The notes beneath the pieces are model-generated. The model ran no database searches, was not told where the DNA came from, and saw nothing but the letters and a program-made list of their open reading frames with translations. Source: Phycisphaerae bacterium (GTDB taxonomy: Bacteria > Planctomycetota > Phycisphaerae > SM23-33). Taken from it: DNA of 64,000 bases. The stretch is taken from assembly GCA_011050235.1 (NCBI GenBank), contig DRGC01000008.1, positions 1 through 64,000 of the forward strand, written 5' to 3'. Made by a program: the position numbers and the translations under genes. The first letter of the stretch is position 1. Each line of letters starts with the position of its first letter. This document shows, one piece after another, positions 42,920-51,003 of the stretch.

Positions 42920-43922
42920 CGGTCCTTTGCGCGGGCGCCGGCTGCGGAACCGATACGCTCGTCCGCTGGGCCAATGTCCTTTTGAGCTGGCGATAACGCA
43001 GACGATTCTTCTGGTGGGACTGGCTCGTCCGCCAGTCGGCCAGGTAGCTGTGCGTCAGGTGCAGCAGACACCGGGCTGGGCGATAGTCGATGGCCCCGCG
43101 GTAGTTCTCTCCATGGGCGGCGGCGATGCGACGATTGATGTCCAGATCGCCAAAGCCTCGCCCAACGTAGGCCTCGTCGTAACGGATATCGCCCAGGGCA
43201 TCGCGGCGGATTGAGAACTGGCTGTTGCCGTGCGGATTGTCCTCGCCGTCGGTCAGGGCGCTGGACCCGTTATCGCGCAGGCGGCCCCGCCAGTAGTCGC
43301 TCGTTCGGCCTCGCCCGCCGCGACGCGAGGGGTGGTTGCGGTCGGCGTCGCCGTAGGCTTCGTAACCCAGCCGGTGCTCGTTGTAGCGGGAGAAAAGATC
43401 GTCGATCCGTTCGCGTTCCAGCGGCCACTGCGTCAGCAGGCCTTGCCCAACACCGCTGTTGAGGTAGCGAACGCGATAGCACAGCCTCGTGATCCGCCGG
43501 TCGCTCAGGGCTCGTGCGCCCAGCATCCATTCGGGGCCCACAATCGCATCGCAATCCAGGAACGTCAGCACATCGTTGCCGCACCGTTGCCTGGGCCGGT
43601 CGGCGGCATCGGTGACCCCGGCTGCTTCGATCCCACGATTGTAAAGGACCGACTTGTTGAAGATCGGCATCTCGGAGTTGTCGCAAATGATGGTGACCCG
43701 GCGGTCCAGCAGACCCACATCAGCCAGGCTGCACTCGGCCTCGGGCGCCGCTTGATCGGGGGCAGACCCGTGGGTGCTGTTGTCGATCACGATGATTTCC
43801 CAATCTGCCCGTCCGGCAGGGGGGACGCCCAAGCCGCACTGCCGGGCCGACCGACAGATCGACCAGACACACAGGCGCAGATGGCGGCTGCGGCTGCGGT
43901 GGGGGATGAGTATGCTGTGCAT
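42909..43922 (-). CDS. GT2-type glycosyltransferase
   Basis: A 337-residue protein. The chosen start (43922) gives MHSILIPHRSRSRHL, a natural GT2 first strand; an ATG at 43964 would overlap the zinc-ribbon gene by 28 bases. EIIVIDNS, NKSVLYNRGIEAA, VLTFLDCDAIV (DxD) and YVGRGFGDLDINRRI (acceptor-side GxED-like motif with GFGDLD) fit chondroitin/galactosyltransferase-like GT2 enzymes. It is one of five glycosyltransferases in the block. Confidence 0.75.
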   Translation of the reverse strand: MHSILIPHRSRSRHLRLCVWSICRSARQCGLGVPPAGRADWEIIVIDNSTHGSAPDQAAPEAECSLADVGLLDRRVTIICDNSEMPIFNKSVLYNRGIEAAGVTDAADRPRQRCGNDVLTFLDCDAIVGPEWMLGARALSDRRITRLCYRVRYLNSGVGQGLLTQWPLERERIDDLFSRYNEHRLGYEAYGDADRNHPSRRGGRGRTSDYWRGRLRDNGSSALTDGEDNPHGNSQFSIRRDALGDIRYDEAYVGRGFGDLDINRRIAAAHGENYRGAIDYRPARCLLHLTHSYLADWRTSQSHQKNRLRYRQLKRTLAQRTSVSVPQPAPAQRTVDA

Positions 43923-43936
43923 AGCGATCCGCCCGA

Positions 43937-44176
43937 TCAGCGTGGGGCCCTGAATGCGACCCATTCAAACTGTCGCCACAGGCGATGCGTCTGGCCGCAA
44001 GCGAGACACTTGAACCATCGGAAGGACTTTGGCGTGCTGGTCGGCCTCATCTGCCCGCCGCAGCGAGGGCAGTACACCTCGCGCGGGACGCTTTTCTCGA
44101 CCCGCATCCGGCCAGCCGGGTTGTCGCCGGGGGCGGGGCGATCGGGGAGCTCGAGATTGTTCGTTCGAAGCCTCAT
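43937..44176 (-). CDS. Zinc-ribbon protein, 79 aa
   Basis: A 79-residue protein with YCPRCGGQM and FKCLACGQTH, i.e. two CxxC knuckles 18 residues apart, typical of a zinc ribbon. It could bind nucleic acid or act as a small adaptor; phages often carry such genes (Com-like). Its ATG overlaps the stop of the upstream gene by 4 bases. Confidence 0.7.
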   Translation of the reverse strand: MRLRTNNLELPDRPAPGDNPAGRMRVEKSVPREVYCPRCGGQMRPTSTPKSFRWFKCLACGQTHRLWRQFEWVAFRAPR

Positions 44177-44421
44177 GCCGTCGCCCTTGCCTCACCAACC
44201 GGCGCGTCCGCCTGAGCGGAGCGGGCCATCAATTGCCCGAACTGCTCGTCGGAAAGCACAACGATATGGCGCTCGAGGGTGAGGTCCGCCAGGATATAGG
44301 CCGCCACCATCTGCAGCAGCTCGTCGGCGGATTCGCTGAGCAGTTCGAGCTGGCCGCTGTGATCGCGAAAATAAGCCCGGTACCGGTCCAGTTGATGCTG
44401 CAAGACGGTGCTATCGACCAT
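44173..44421 (-). CDS. Small hypothetical protein, first gene of the operon
   Basis: An 82-residue protein, all helical (VLQHQLDRYRAYFRDH, LLSESADELLQMVAAYIL). The ATG at 44421 after GGATGGGAAATC is preferred to one at 44439. No family recognised. It is likely the first gene of the long minus-strand run, since about 257 bases of non-coding DNA precede it. Confidence 0.55.
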   Translation of the reverse strand: MVDSTVLQHQLDRYRAYFRDHSGQLELLSESADELLQMVAAYILADLTLERHIVVLSDEQFGQLMARSAQADAPVGEARATA

Positions 44422-44678
44422 GATTTCCCATCCTTTCAAGCCGACGTGCTGTTGGCTCCCGAGAAGTGTTTGTCTCCGTGTGTGTGCTCCTTTACAGTGG
44501 GGCAGATGCGATATTCTGTGCGGTGGCGCGGCGGAGGCGCCGCCCTGGTTGTCGGGCCGGCGCTCCTCGCCGCCGCGCTGAGTCGCCCCCCGCCCGCAGT
44601 CTTGACCGCGATGCCCGGGACGGCCCTAGCCGCGCCGCCCCCCCCGTCGGTCCGGCGAGCGGCGCGATATCCATTCGG

Positions 44679-45212
44679 TTACAACTCGTCGTGTTCTCTG
44701 CACGTACACGGAAAATCACCGCACGCCTCGCAGACGACCGTCGGAGTGAAGCTCTCATGAGCTGCGCAGCTCGGACAGCAGGCCAACCACTCGGCCGGCT
44801 CAGCGACCTGCGGATCGCCCCAACGCTCGGCCAGCACGCAGACCGCAGCCGCCGGGTTGTCGACGAGGGCGTCGGTTTCGAATATCTCGCCGCACTGGCG
44901 ACAGTGAACGGGCCGGCGATACGCGAACGGGTCGGGCCGGCCGACGCAGAAGACGCCGTCGGAGTCCGCGACCGCGCGGCGCCTGCAGAACCGGGCATAC
45001 TCCCAGGTGGTCCGCTCGCCGGCGGCGATCCTTTGCGCTAGCCGCCGGTCACCAAGCAGCGCCGGGCGGAGCCGGAGCCCGTCGCAAGAGCCCTGCGCTG
45101 CGGACAAATCCCGGCAAACCGCTGGCGGCAGCGAATGGATTTGGATACAATCGTCGCCAGTATGGGGTTGGGTTTCGGCCTGTTCATTTGCGGGCCGTCG
45201 AGTCGCTGTCAT
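44679..45212 (-). CDS. Cysteine-rich zinc-binding-type protein
   Basis: Up to 177 residues; the frame is open further upstream to 45596 but the composition looks real only from about 45212. HCRQCGEIFETD, CCPSCAAHES and CEACGDFPCTC give four CxxC knuckles, enough for two zinc sites. DNA or RNA binding is likely. The start has no clear ribosome site, so a downstream start is possible. Confidence 0.5.
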   Translation of the reverse strand: MTATRRPANEQAETQPHTGDDCIQIHSLPPAVCRDLSAAQGSCDGLRLRPALLGDRRLAQRIAAGERTTWEYARFCRRRAVADSDGVFCVGRPDPFAYRRPVHCRQCGEIFETDALVDNPAAAVCVLAERWGDPQVAEPAEWLACCPSCAAHESFTPTVVCEACGDFPCTCREHDEL

Positions 45213-45590
45213 GACGCTGTAATTGGGCGCAAAGCCTCGTGGCATGCGCCGCGAACGGTCGTGGATTCGGGGGCCGCGGACACAGGTTGTTGGGGCATCC
45301 GTCTCGCCTAGGGTGCCTGTGCCGGACGAGATGTCGCTTTGGTGACGTCTCGTTGCAGGCGGAGGCAGTGGGCCTATGGGCAGCCTCGCGCACCAGTTGC
45401 TTCGATTAGGGCAACGGACTGACGACTTGTCGGCCTGGGGCCTTGCGAGCAGGCCAACGGGCCACGTCAGCCTTATGACGGGGAGCCATGATGGCAAAGA
45501 GGTCAAGGTCATCATCCAGACCTCCGCGGGGGGTCCCGATGAGCGCCACTCCCCGCAAGGTAGTGGTATGGTAGAGTTGGCGCCCGTCGC
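45213..45590. other. Non-coding stretch between divergent genes
   Basis: GC-rich with no convincing coding frame on either strand apart from a non-typical extension of the minus-strand zinc gene. It may contain the promoters of the divergent pair. Confidence 0.35.
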
Positions 45591-45634
45591 ATTCAATAGA
45601 AAAATATAGAAAACAATAGAATTCTATCGTTGTC
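45591..45634. promoter_or_regulatory. AT-rich palindromic operator upstream of the ribbon-helix-helix-like gene
   Basis: A perfect 12-bp palindrome ATAGAATTCTAT (45616-45627) sits in an AT-rich patch with two copies of CAATAGAA (from 45594 and 45614). It lies about 30 bases upstream of the gene at 45657. Its composition stands out in GC-rich DNA. Confidence 0.55.
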
Positions 45635-45656
45635 CGAGTGTAAGCTAGAGGTATCA

Positions 45657-45986
45657 ATGATGTTTATGGACAAAAAGAAATCGTGCAGCCAGATTTCGGG
45701 CGAAGTTCCCCAGGTACTTATTGACGCGTTCGATCAGTGCGTGGACCGTCTGGGCGTGACCAAGAAACGTGCGATTGCGGCGGCGGTGCACGCATTTCTC
45801 AGCGCGGACGCCGACGCCCAGCACGCGTGGCTGCGTGAGGTTTACGACCAGTACCATGCCCCGCCGGTTTCGACGGGCACAGGGCGTCTCAAGGGATCTG
45901 CCGGCGAGGTTGGCAAGCGGGCGGCTGGTGCTGTCGCTCGCGGCGGATCGAAGAGACAACCGACCACTGGTAAGACTTCGGCATAG
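45657..45986 (+). CDS. Ribbon-helix-helix-like putative repressor
   Basis: About 109 residues from ATG at 45657 after AGAGGT. The core QISGEVPQVLIDAFDQ and LGVTKKRAIAAAVHAFLS (residues 12-50) has the strand-helix-helix spacing of Arc/MetJ-like proteins, as in P22 Arc and Mnt. The tail is basic and low in complexity. It reads against the phage block, behind an AT-rich palindrome, and could autoregulate or repress the block. The last 98 bases overlap a minus-strand gene tail to tail. Confidence 0.5.
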   Translation: MMFMDKKKSCSQISGEVPQVLIDAFDQCVDRLGVTKKRAIAAAVHAFLSADADAQHAWLREVYDQYHAPPVSTGTGRLKGSAGEVGKRAAGAVARGGSKRQPTTGKTSA

Positions 45987-46344
45987 CGTCCAGAAGAACC
46001 ATCACCAGTTCTTCCAGTTGGTCCCGCTTCAGCCGATCCAATTCATCTCGCGCTTGGCGAAGGATCTCTGAGTCGGGGGGCGCCTCGGTCTGCGATGCGG
46101 TCTGAGCGGTAGTGTGCGAACCGATTGCTGCCGCACCCGGGCCCGGGCCCCCGCCTGGCGGAGCGTCGGCGGGCATGGTGGGGGTGGGCCCGCTGCGCAT
46201 CGGCAAAGCGTCATCGGTGTGGGGAGGAGGTGCACCAGAGGACAGGTCGTAGACCCCGTGAGAAACCGGTCGGCCGTGCCCGAGGCTGAGCCGCTGCCAT
46301 GAGCGACGCGTTGGGCCGGATGCGCCGATGTCGGGCATGTTAGC
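45889..46344 (-). CDS. Hypothetical protein with disordered N-terminal half
   Basis: A 151-residue protein; AGGAGA lies 7-8 bases before the ATG at 46344. The first 80 residues are Pro/Gly/Thr-rich, and then ILRQARDELDRLKRDQLEEL is a strong coiled-coil. It overlaps the plus-strand repressor-like gene by 98 bases. It is the first minus-strand gene at the right edge of the phage-derived block. Confidence 0.5.
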   Translation of the reverse strand, partial: ANMPDIGASGPTRRSWQRLSLGHGRPVSHGVYDLSSGAPPPHTDDALPMRSGPTPTMPADAPPGGGPGPGAAAIGSHTTAQTASQTEAPPDSEILRQARDELDRLKRDQLEELVMVLLDAMPKSYQWSVVSSIRRERQHQPPACQPRRQIP

Positions 46345-46678
46345 CATCTGTTTGTCTCCTGTCAACCCTATGGCACACGAAAACACACATCGAGGAAGCC
46401 AGCGCGTGATCCCTCATAGCGCCTTGTGTGTTAGCTGCTAACGAGCACTCCCAGGGGCCGCAATGCCCGGCGATCGCCGGAATTGTGGCATCATGACACG
46501 CGGTGAGTGCGCTCGCTAAGGGTTCCTCCAGAACCCGGCAATGAGACAAGCGACCCGCTTGATAACTGGCCCGCAAGGGCCCGACCCCATGACGGAGTAG
46601 TTTCCATCAAAGGGGCCGACAAGTCAAGCAACAGTATTACCGCCATGGATGGCGCGCAGAGGCGCCCGCGCGGGCGGC
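46345..46678. other. Non-coding right boundary of the phage-derived block
   Basis: No coding frame is supported here. I looked for a repeat matching the left edge (about 22975-23290) and found no long match by eye. Confidence 0.35.
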
Positions 46679-49600
46679 CTAGTCACAATGGGCGATCAGT
46701 CGAACGGTCTTGATCTCGTAAGGGCCAAAGCTCAGCGCGATCTGACCGCTGGCCACCTGCAGCAGCCCACACGGGATCTCGCGGAAGTCCGTCTCCTCGG
46801 CCGAGGCGACGGGGAAGCCGACTTCCAGCGCCGCGTCGATCGAATCACCCGTTGGGTTGTAGAGGCGCACGATGGTGGCATCGGAATGATCGGCCTTCTT
46901 CCACGCGCTGACGACGATCTCGTGCGGGGTCGCTTGGAGGTTTGCCTGATCGCCGCTGAGACGCCCGGCGTGACGGTCCGTCGTCCGCGCGGTAGCGCAG
47001 CCGATCAGCTCCATCGCCAGTCGCGGCACGGCGTTGTCGCGCCAACTTCCGCTAAACACCGCCAGCCGATACACGTAGCTGGCCGTCCCTTCCTCCAGGG
47101 CCTTGTCCCCACTGAGGTCCCACCCGCAGGGGGGATCGCTCTTGTTGTCGGAGACGTCGCCGGGCAGGCGAACCGACCGGAACAGCGTCTGCCAGAGGCA
47201 ATCGTCACGGACCTGCTGGCTGCACATGCCGGTGTGAACCATCGCCGCCCCGATGGTCCCCTCGGCGTCGGCGATCCCCAGCCACGAGTTGATGGGCTGA
47301 ATCTCATCGCTTTGCCGCCACGGCTGGACGGCGAAGGGGATGTCGCGCCAGACGTCGGCCCCGGTCAGCGTCGAGGGAAACGCCACGCGAACGCGCCGGC
47401 CGCCTTCGGGCGCCGGCCGCCAGTCCACGATGGTCACAAAGTCCACCCAGTGAGCGTCCGCATCCAGCAGAATCAACTGCCGGAAGGCGCCCCAGTCCAT
47501 CTCGAATCGCGTTTCCAGAATCGCCCGGGCCGGGCCTGTGGCGATCACCTCGGCAGTGCGGCTGACCTGAGACGATCGGCAGACGAGCCTGGCCGAGTCC
47601 ATAAAATCGACCGGCCGAATCTGTGAGACGCAGCCATCGTCTTGCCAGATGAACACCTCGTTGACGGCCGCGGCGTCGGTGGCCTCGAACAGGCATCGGC
47701 CGGAAGACTTCTCGACGATCTTTTGAATCAGCCCCTTGTCCAGCTCGACACGGACGTGCTCGTTTTCCAGAAGGTCCTTGGTCGCCGTCAACGTCGGTTC
47801 GAGTGTCGGTCGACCGTCAAGTTGCAGATAGTATGTCCGCCAGCCCGCCCCGGGCATCTCGTCGGCCAGGAACATCGCGTTGACGACGCGCTCGTTGGGC
47901 TCAAAGGACAACTGCGCGGGCATCTCCTTGCCGTTGGCATCCACAACGCGAATGCTCTTGGCATCGACGCCATCGGAAAGGGGCACGTCGATCACCTCCG
48001 CCCGAGACCACGCCAACGGGTTGAACACCACCACCGGATGGCCGTCCTGCTGGTCGGTTCGGATGGCCGAAGCCAGGAAGGCGACGCTGCGGTCGCAGAC
48101 GGTTCGCACGATGCGTCGCGAGTCGACATATCGGTCGAGCACCTCGTCGAACAGCCCCGGACCCATCGCCGTCAATTGCGGGTCGTGATGCTGATTGATC
48201 AGCAGCAGGTACCACGCCTCGCGAAGGTCCTCGCAGACATCATCCATGCCGGCCAGCATCGCCGCCGTCGCCAACGATTCGGTTGTCAGCAACAGCCCCT
48301 CGACCTGGCGGTTCAACAGCCGCCCGCAGGCGCGCGATTCATAGGCGCCGGTCCAGAATCCAATCCGCGATTCGGTCCGGATCGTCGGTAGATCGTCGGC
48401 GCGTTCGATGGCGCGGAAGAACTGCTCGCCGGTTGCGATGATAAACGTGCACTCACCGGCGGGTCGGGTCATCACAGGCCGGCCCCAGGTGTCGGTCAGG
48501 TTCTCATACTTCGCCGCCCGCTGCGGATCGTTGAGTTCGATCAGCAGGTCCGGCAGATCGCAGCGGGGTGGACAGAAATCGCCGCCCTCAAAGTTGAACA
48601 CGCTCTGGTGCGAGCGGACCTTTTCGTTGAAGAACTGCGGCCCGCGCGGCTCGGTGCCGTAGGGCGAGTGGTGGATCAGCACCTTCGACCCGTCCAGCCC
48701 TTGTAGCCAGAACTCCGGATGCTTCCAGGCCTCCTCATCCGAGAACGGCAGGTCGGACGGGACGATCTTGGCCCCCATGTAATGGTTGTACTCGCCCATG
48801 ACGAAGTACTTTCGCCCGGCCTTGGCGAGGATCTGCGGCAACTGGAAGTTGATCCCGTAACAGTCGATGTTCCAGAACGTGGTCGGCCGAAGCTCCATCC
48901 CCAGCAGGCGCGAGATCAGCAAGTCGCCCTCGGTCATCTGGCGGATCATCGACTCGCCTAGCGGCATCGTCAACTCGCCGGCGGTGATCGTGCCTTTGAT
49001 CTCCACCATCCCCTCGGCCACGCGCCGGCGGAACTCTTCGACGAGCTCCGGATGCCGTTTCACCAGCGGACGGACGACGCACTCTTCATCCATGTTGAAA
49101 CAGTGCTCGGGCTGACGGCGCAGCAGATGCAGACGGTCGATCAACTGGGGCAGTTCGTAATCGAGGTAGCCCTCGTAGGTGTTTCGCCATTCCGGATCGA
49201 AATGCGAGTGCGGCACGATGTAGACCAGCGTTTTGGTCGGCTCGACCGGCACGTGCAGGAGGTTGAGCCCCGCGTCGATGGTGACCTCCTGCGAGAACGC
49301 CTCGACGCCGTCGACGTCGTAGGTCAGCGTATAGGTCTGGCCGACGGTGAGCGGCCCGAACCAGAAACAGTTGCCGTAGCTGTGGATCTCCGCCGCACCG
49401 GCGCCGGTCAGCGTCGGCAGGCCCAGCAGCGTCGCGGTGATCGCCTCGCCGGGATCGTAGCGCCCGTCGCCGTCGTGATCGCGGTAGAGGAACCCCGCCA
49501 GCACCCCCGTGGTCAGTTCGGGCAGGCCGTCCGAGCCATTGTGGCCGAAGACCGCCAGGATATCGTGTTGGGTGACGGCGCCGAAGTCAGCCTGGTCGGC

Positions 49601-49708
49601 GGGGATACCTCGCCGGGCCAGGAGCCGCGCCCAGGCGGCATCGGCGGCGAGGAGGGTGTTGAGGTCGAAAATCTCGGCGATATGCCGCGCATCCGACGTG
49701 TCACTCAT
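46679..49708 (-). CDS. GH38 alpha-mannosidase-like protein
   Basis: A 1009-residue hydrolase acting on alpha-mannosides. The GH38 metal site HSHFDPEW is near residue 165, and FNMDEECV and FWNIDCYG (nucleophile region Asp) follow. The C-terminal beta domains run to the end. The N-terminal region is unusual. DHDGDGRYDPGE looks like an EF-hand/dockerin-type calcium loop followed by an SdrD-B-like domain (residues about 70-155). No clear signal peptide is seen. AAAGGATGCTGCT precedes the ATG. It follows a URO-D gene in the same direction. Confidence 0.85.
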   Translation of the reverse strand: MSDTSDARHIAEIFDLNTLLAADAAWARLLARRGIPADQADFGAVTQHDILAVFGHNGSDGLPELTTGVLAGFLYRDHDGDGRYDPGEAITATLLGLPTLTGAGAAEIHSYGNCFWFGPLTVGQTYTLTYDVDGVEAFSQEVTIDAGLNLLHVPVEPTKTLVYIVPHSHFDPEWRNTYEGYLDYELPQLIDRLHLLRRQPEHCFNMDEECVVRPLVKRHPELVEEFRRRVAEGMVEIKGTITAGELTMPLGESMIRQMTEGDLLISRLLGMELRPTTFWNIDCYGINFQLPQILAKAGRKYFVMGEYNHYMGAKIVPSDLPFSDEEAWKHPEFWLQGLDGSKVLIHHSPYGTEPRGPQFFNEKVRSHQSVFNFEGGDFCPPRCDLPDLLIELNDPQRAAKYENLTDTWGRPVMTRPAGECTFIIATGEQFFRAIERADDLPTIRTESRIGFWTGAYESRACGRLLNRQVEGLLLTTESLATAAMLAGMDDVCEDLREAWYLLLINQHHDPQLTAMGPGLFDEVLDRYVDSRRIVRTVCDRSVAFLASAIRTDQQDGHPVVVFNPLAWSRAEVIDVPLSDGVDAKSIRVVDANGKEMPAQLSFEPNERVVNAMFLADEMPGAGWRTYYLQLDGRPTLEPTLTATKDLLENEHVRVELDKGLIQKIVEKSSGRCLFEATDAAAVNEVFIWQDDGCVSQIRPVDFMDSARLVCRSSQVSRTAEVIATGPARAILETRFEMDWGAFRQLILLDADAHWVDFVTIVDWRPAPEGGRRVRVAFPSTLTGADVWRDIPFAVQPWRQSDEIQPINSWLGIADAEGTIGAAMVHTGMCSQQVRDDCLWQTLFRSVRLPGDVSDNKSDPPCGWDLSGDKALEEGTASYVYRLAVFSGSWRDNAVPRLAMELIGCATARTTDRHAGRLSGDQANLQATPHEIVVSAWKKADHSDATIVRLYNPTGDSIDAALEVGFPVASAEETDFREIPCGLLQVASGQIALSFGPYEIKTVRLIAHCD

Positions 49709-49775
49709 AGCAGCATCCTTTCAGTCTTGGCCGGCGAGCCGCACATATCGCACGCCGTCCGGCCCCGCTTGTTCC

Positions 49776-50855
49776 TCAGCCGAGCTCTCGAAGCCGATTG
49801 ACGTAGTACGAATAATGCCCCCACGAAATCTCCGGCGGCGCCTGATCGTCCAGTGTCGGGATGTAGCCGCCCTCGTCGAGAAGTGGGAGCACTTTGGTCT
49901 CGATCTCTCGGTCGATGGCCTCCTTGCCGGCGGCCACCGCCCGAATGCCGATGTTGCCTGCGAATCGCATGTCCCGGCCGTACTGCTTGCGAAGCTCCGT
50001 CACCTGCATGCCGCAGAACGCCTCGCAAGGCCACATCGCGTTGAAGCCCACATCGATCAGCGTCGGAATCATGGGCCGCAAATCGCCGCTGGACCACATG
50101 GCGATGACGGGAATGTCGGCGGCGTGCAGCCGGTCCATGACCTGAGGCTGATGGGGGTCCCAGAACTCCCGGTACATCTGCGTCGAGATATGCGGACCCG
50201 TGCGGTAGGCGAAGTCCTCGGCAATCACGGCGCAATCGAGCTTCACATGGGGCAGAACTTCGTCGAGGATTTGCATCGTCATCTGCGCGCGATGCTCGAA
50301 CATCTCGTGCACCAGGTCGGGCTGCTCGTAGAAGGCCAGCATGAAATCTTCCAACCCCAGCGAGTACAACCCCAGCCGGAAGAAGAACGGATGGAGAAGC
50401 AGTCCGACGGGCTGGTCGGAGTTATTGAGCGTCTCCCAAAACTCCGGGCCCCAGGCGTCGCCGAAACGATCGACTATCGGACATTCGAACGCCCGCTTGC
50501 GAAACGCATCCCAGCTCTGGCGGTCTTTGACCGGCATCTCGATGTAGCCTTCGTAGGCATACTCGCTGCGGTCCTTGGGGCGCTTGACGACAACGCCGAA
50601 CCAGTTGCGAACGAACTGGTAGTCGTCGTCTTCGGAGACAATCTCCTCCTTGAAGGGAGGCTCGGGGTACATGTTGATCGGCAGATACTGAATGCCGCCG
50701 ATACCCAGGACCTCGCCTGGGGATTTGTCGGCCGGCAGGCCCTCGTTGTGCCATCGCTGGACGGTCGGCTCTTCGTAGCCCTCGATCTCCATCAGGGGCA
50801 GGCCATCGGCCGGCTGAAAATCCATAATACTCCGGAAATGCTCTCTAGCCGTCAT
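49776..50855 (-). CDS. URO-D family protein
   Basis: A 359-residue URO-D superfamily TIM barrel. ATG at 50855 is preferred to a TTG at 50867. The metal-site loop reads MWSSGDL where the family has HxCG or HSDG, so the His ligand is lost. EAFCGM and FAGNIG are the following strands. It lies between GH38 and the GH43-like gene in the same direction. It may have a role other than metal-dependent methyl transfer. Confidence 0.78.
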   Translation of the reverse strand: MTAREHFRSIMDFQPADGLPLMEIEGYEEPTVQRWHNEGLPADKSPGEVLGIGGIQYLPINMYPEPPFKEEIVSEDDDYQFVRNWFGVVVKRPKDRSEYAYEGYIEMPVKDRQSWDAFRKRAFECPIVDRFGDAWGPEFWETLNNSDQPVGLLLHPFFFRLGLYSLGLEDFMLAFYEQPDLVHEMFEHRAQMTMQILDEVLPHVKLDCAVIAEDFAYRTGPHISTQMYREFWDPHQPQVMDRLHAADIPVIAMWSSGDLRPMIPTLIDVGFNAMWPCEAFCGMQVTELRKQYGRDMRFAGNIGIRAVAAGKEAIDREIETKVLPLLDEGGYIPTLDDQAPPEISWGHYSYYVNRLRELG

Positions 50856-50964
50856 CGTAGCTCGCAACGAAATGGCGCCGAAGGCCGATTGGCGTTCGAA
50901 GCACTTTCACCTTGCCAGACTTGACCTCTTGTAGGAGATTACCCGAGAGCGTGTCAACAGGTAT

Positions 50965-50976
50965 TTGTGAACACAA
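50965..50976. promoter_or_regulatory. Palindromic operator candidate TTGTGAACACAA
   Basis: A 12-base inverted repeat (TTGTG/CACAA arms around AA) lies 110 bases upstream of the URO-D start at 50855 in an AT-rich gap. On the minus strand, TTGACA just downstream (complement of 50952-50957) could be a -35 box. It may control the URO-D/GH38 pair. Confidence 0.45.
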
Positions 50977-51003
50977 CCTATTATGTGACAAAATTTTCTG
51001 TCT

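Noticed and set aside
22975..46678. Attachment-site direct repeats at the edges of the block
   Set aside because: Comparison of both edge regions by eye gave no convincing match of 12 bases or more. A computed search is needed.
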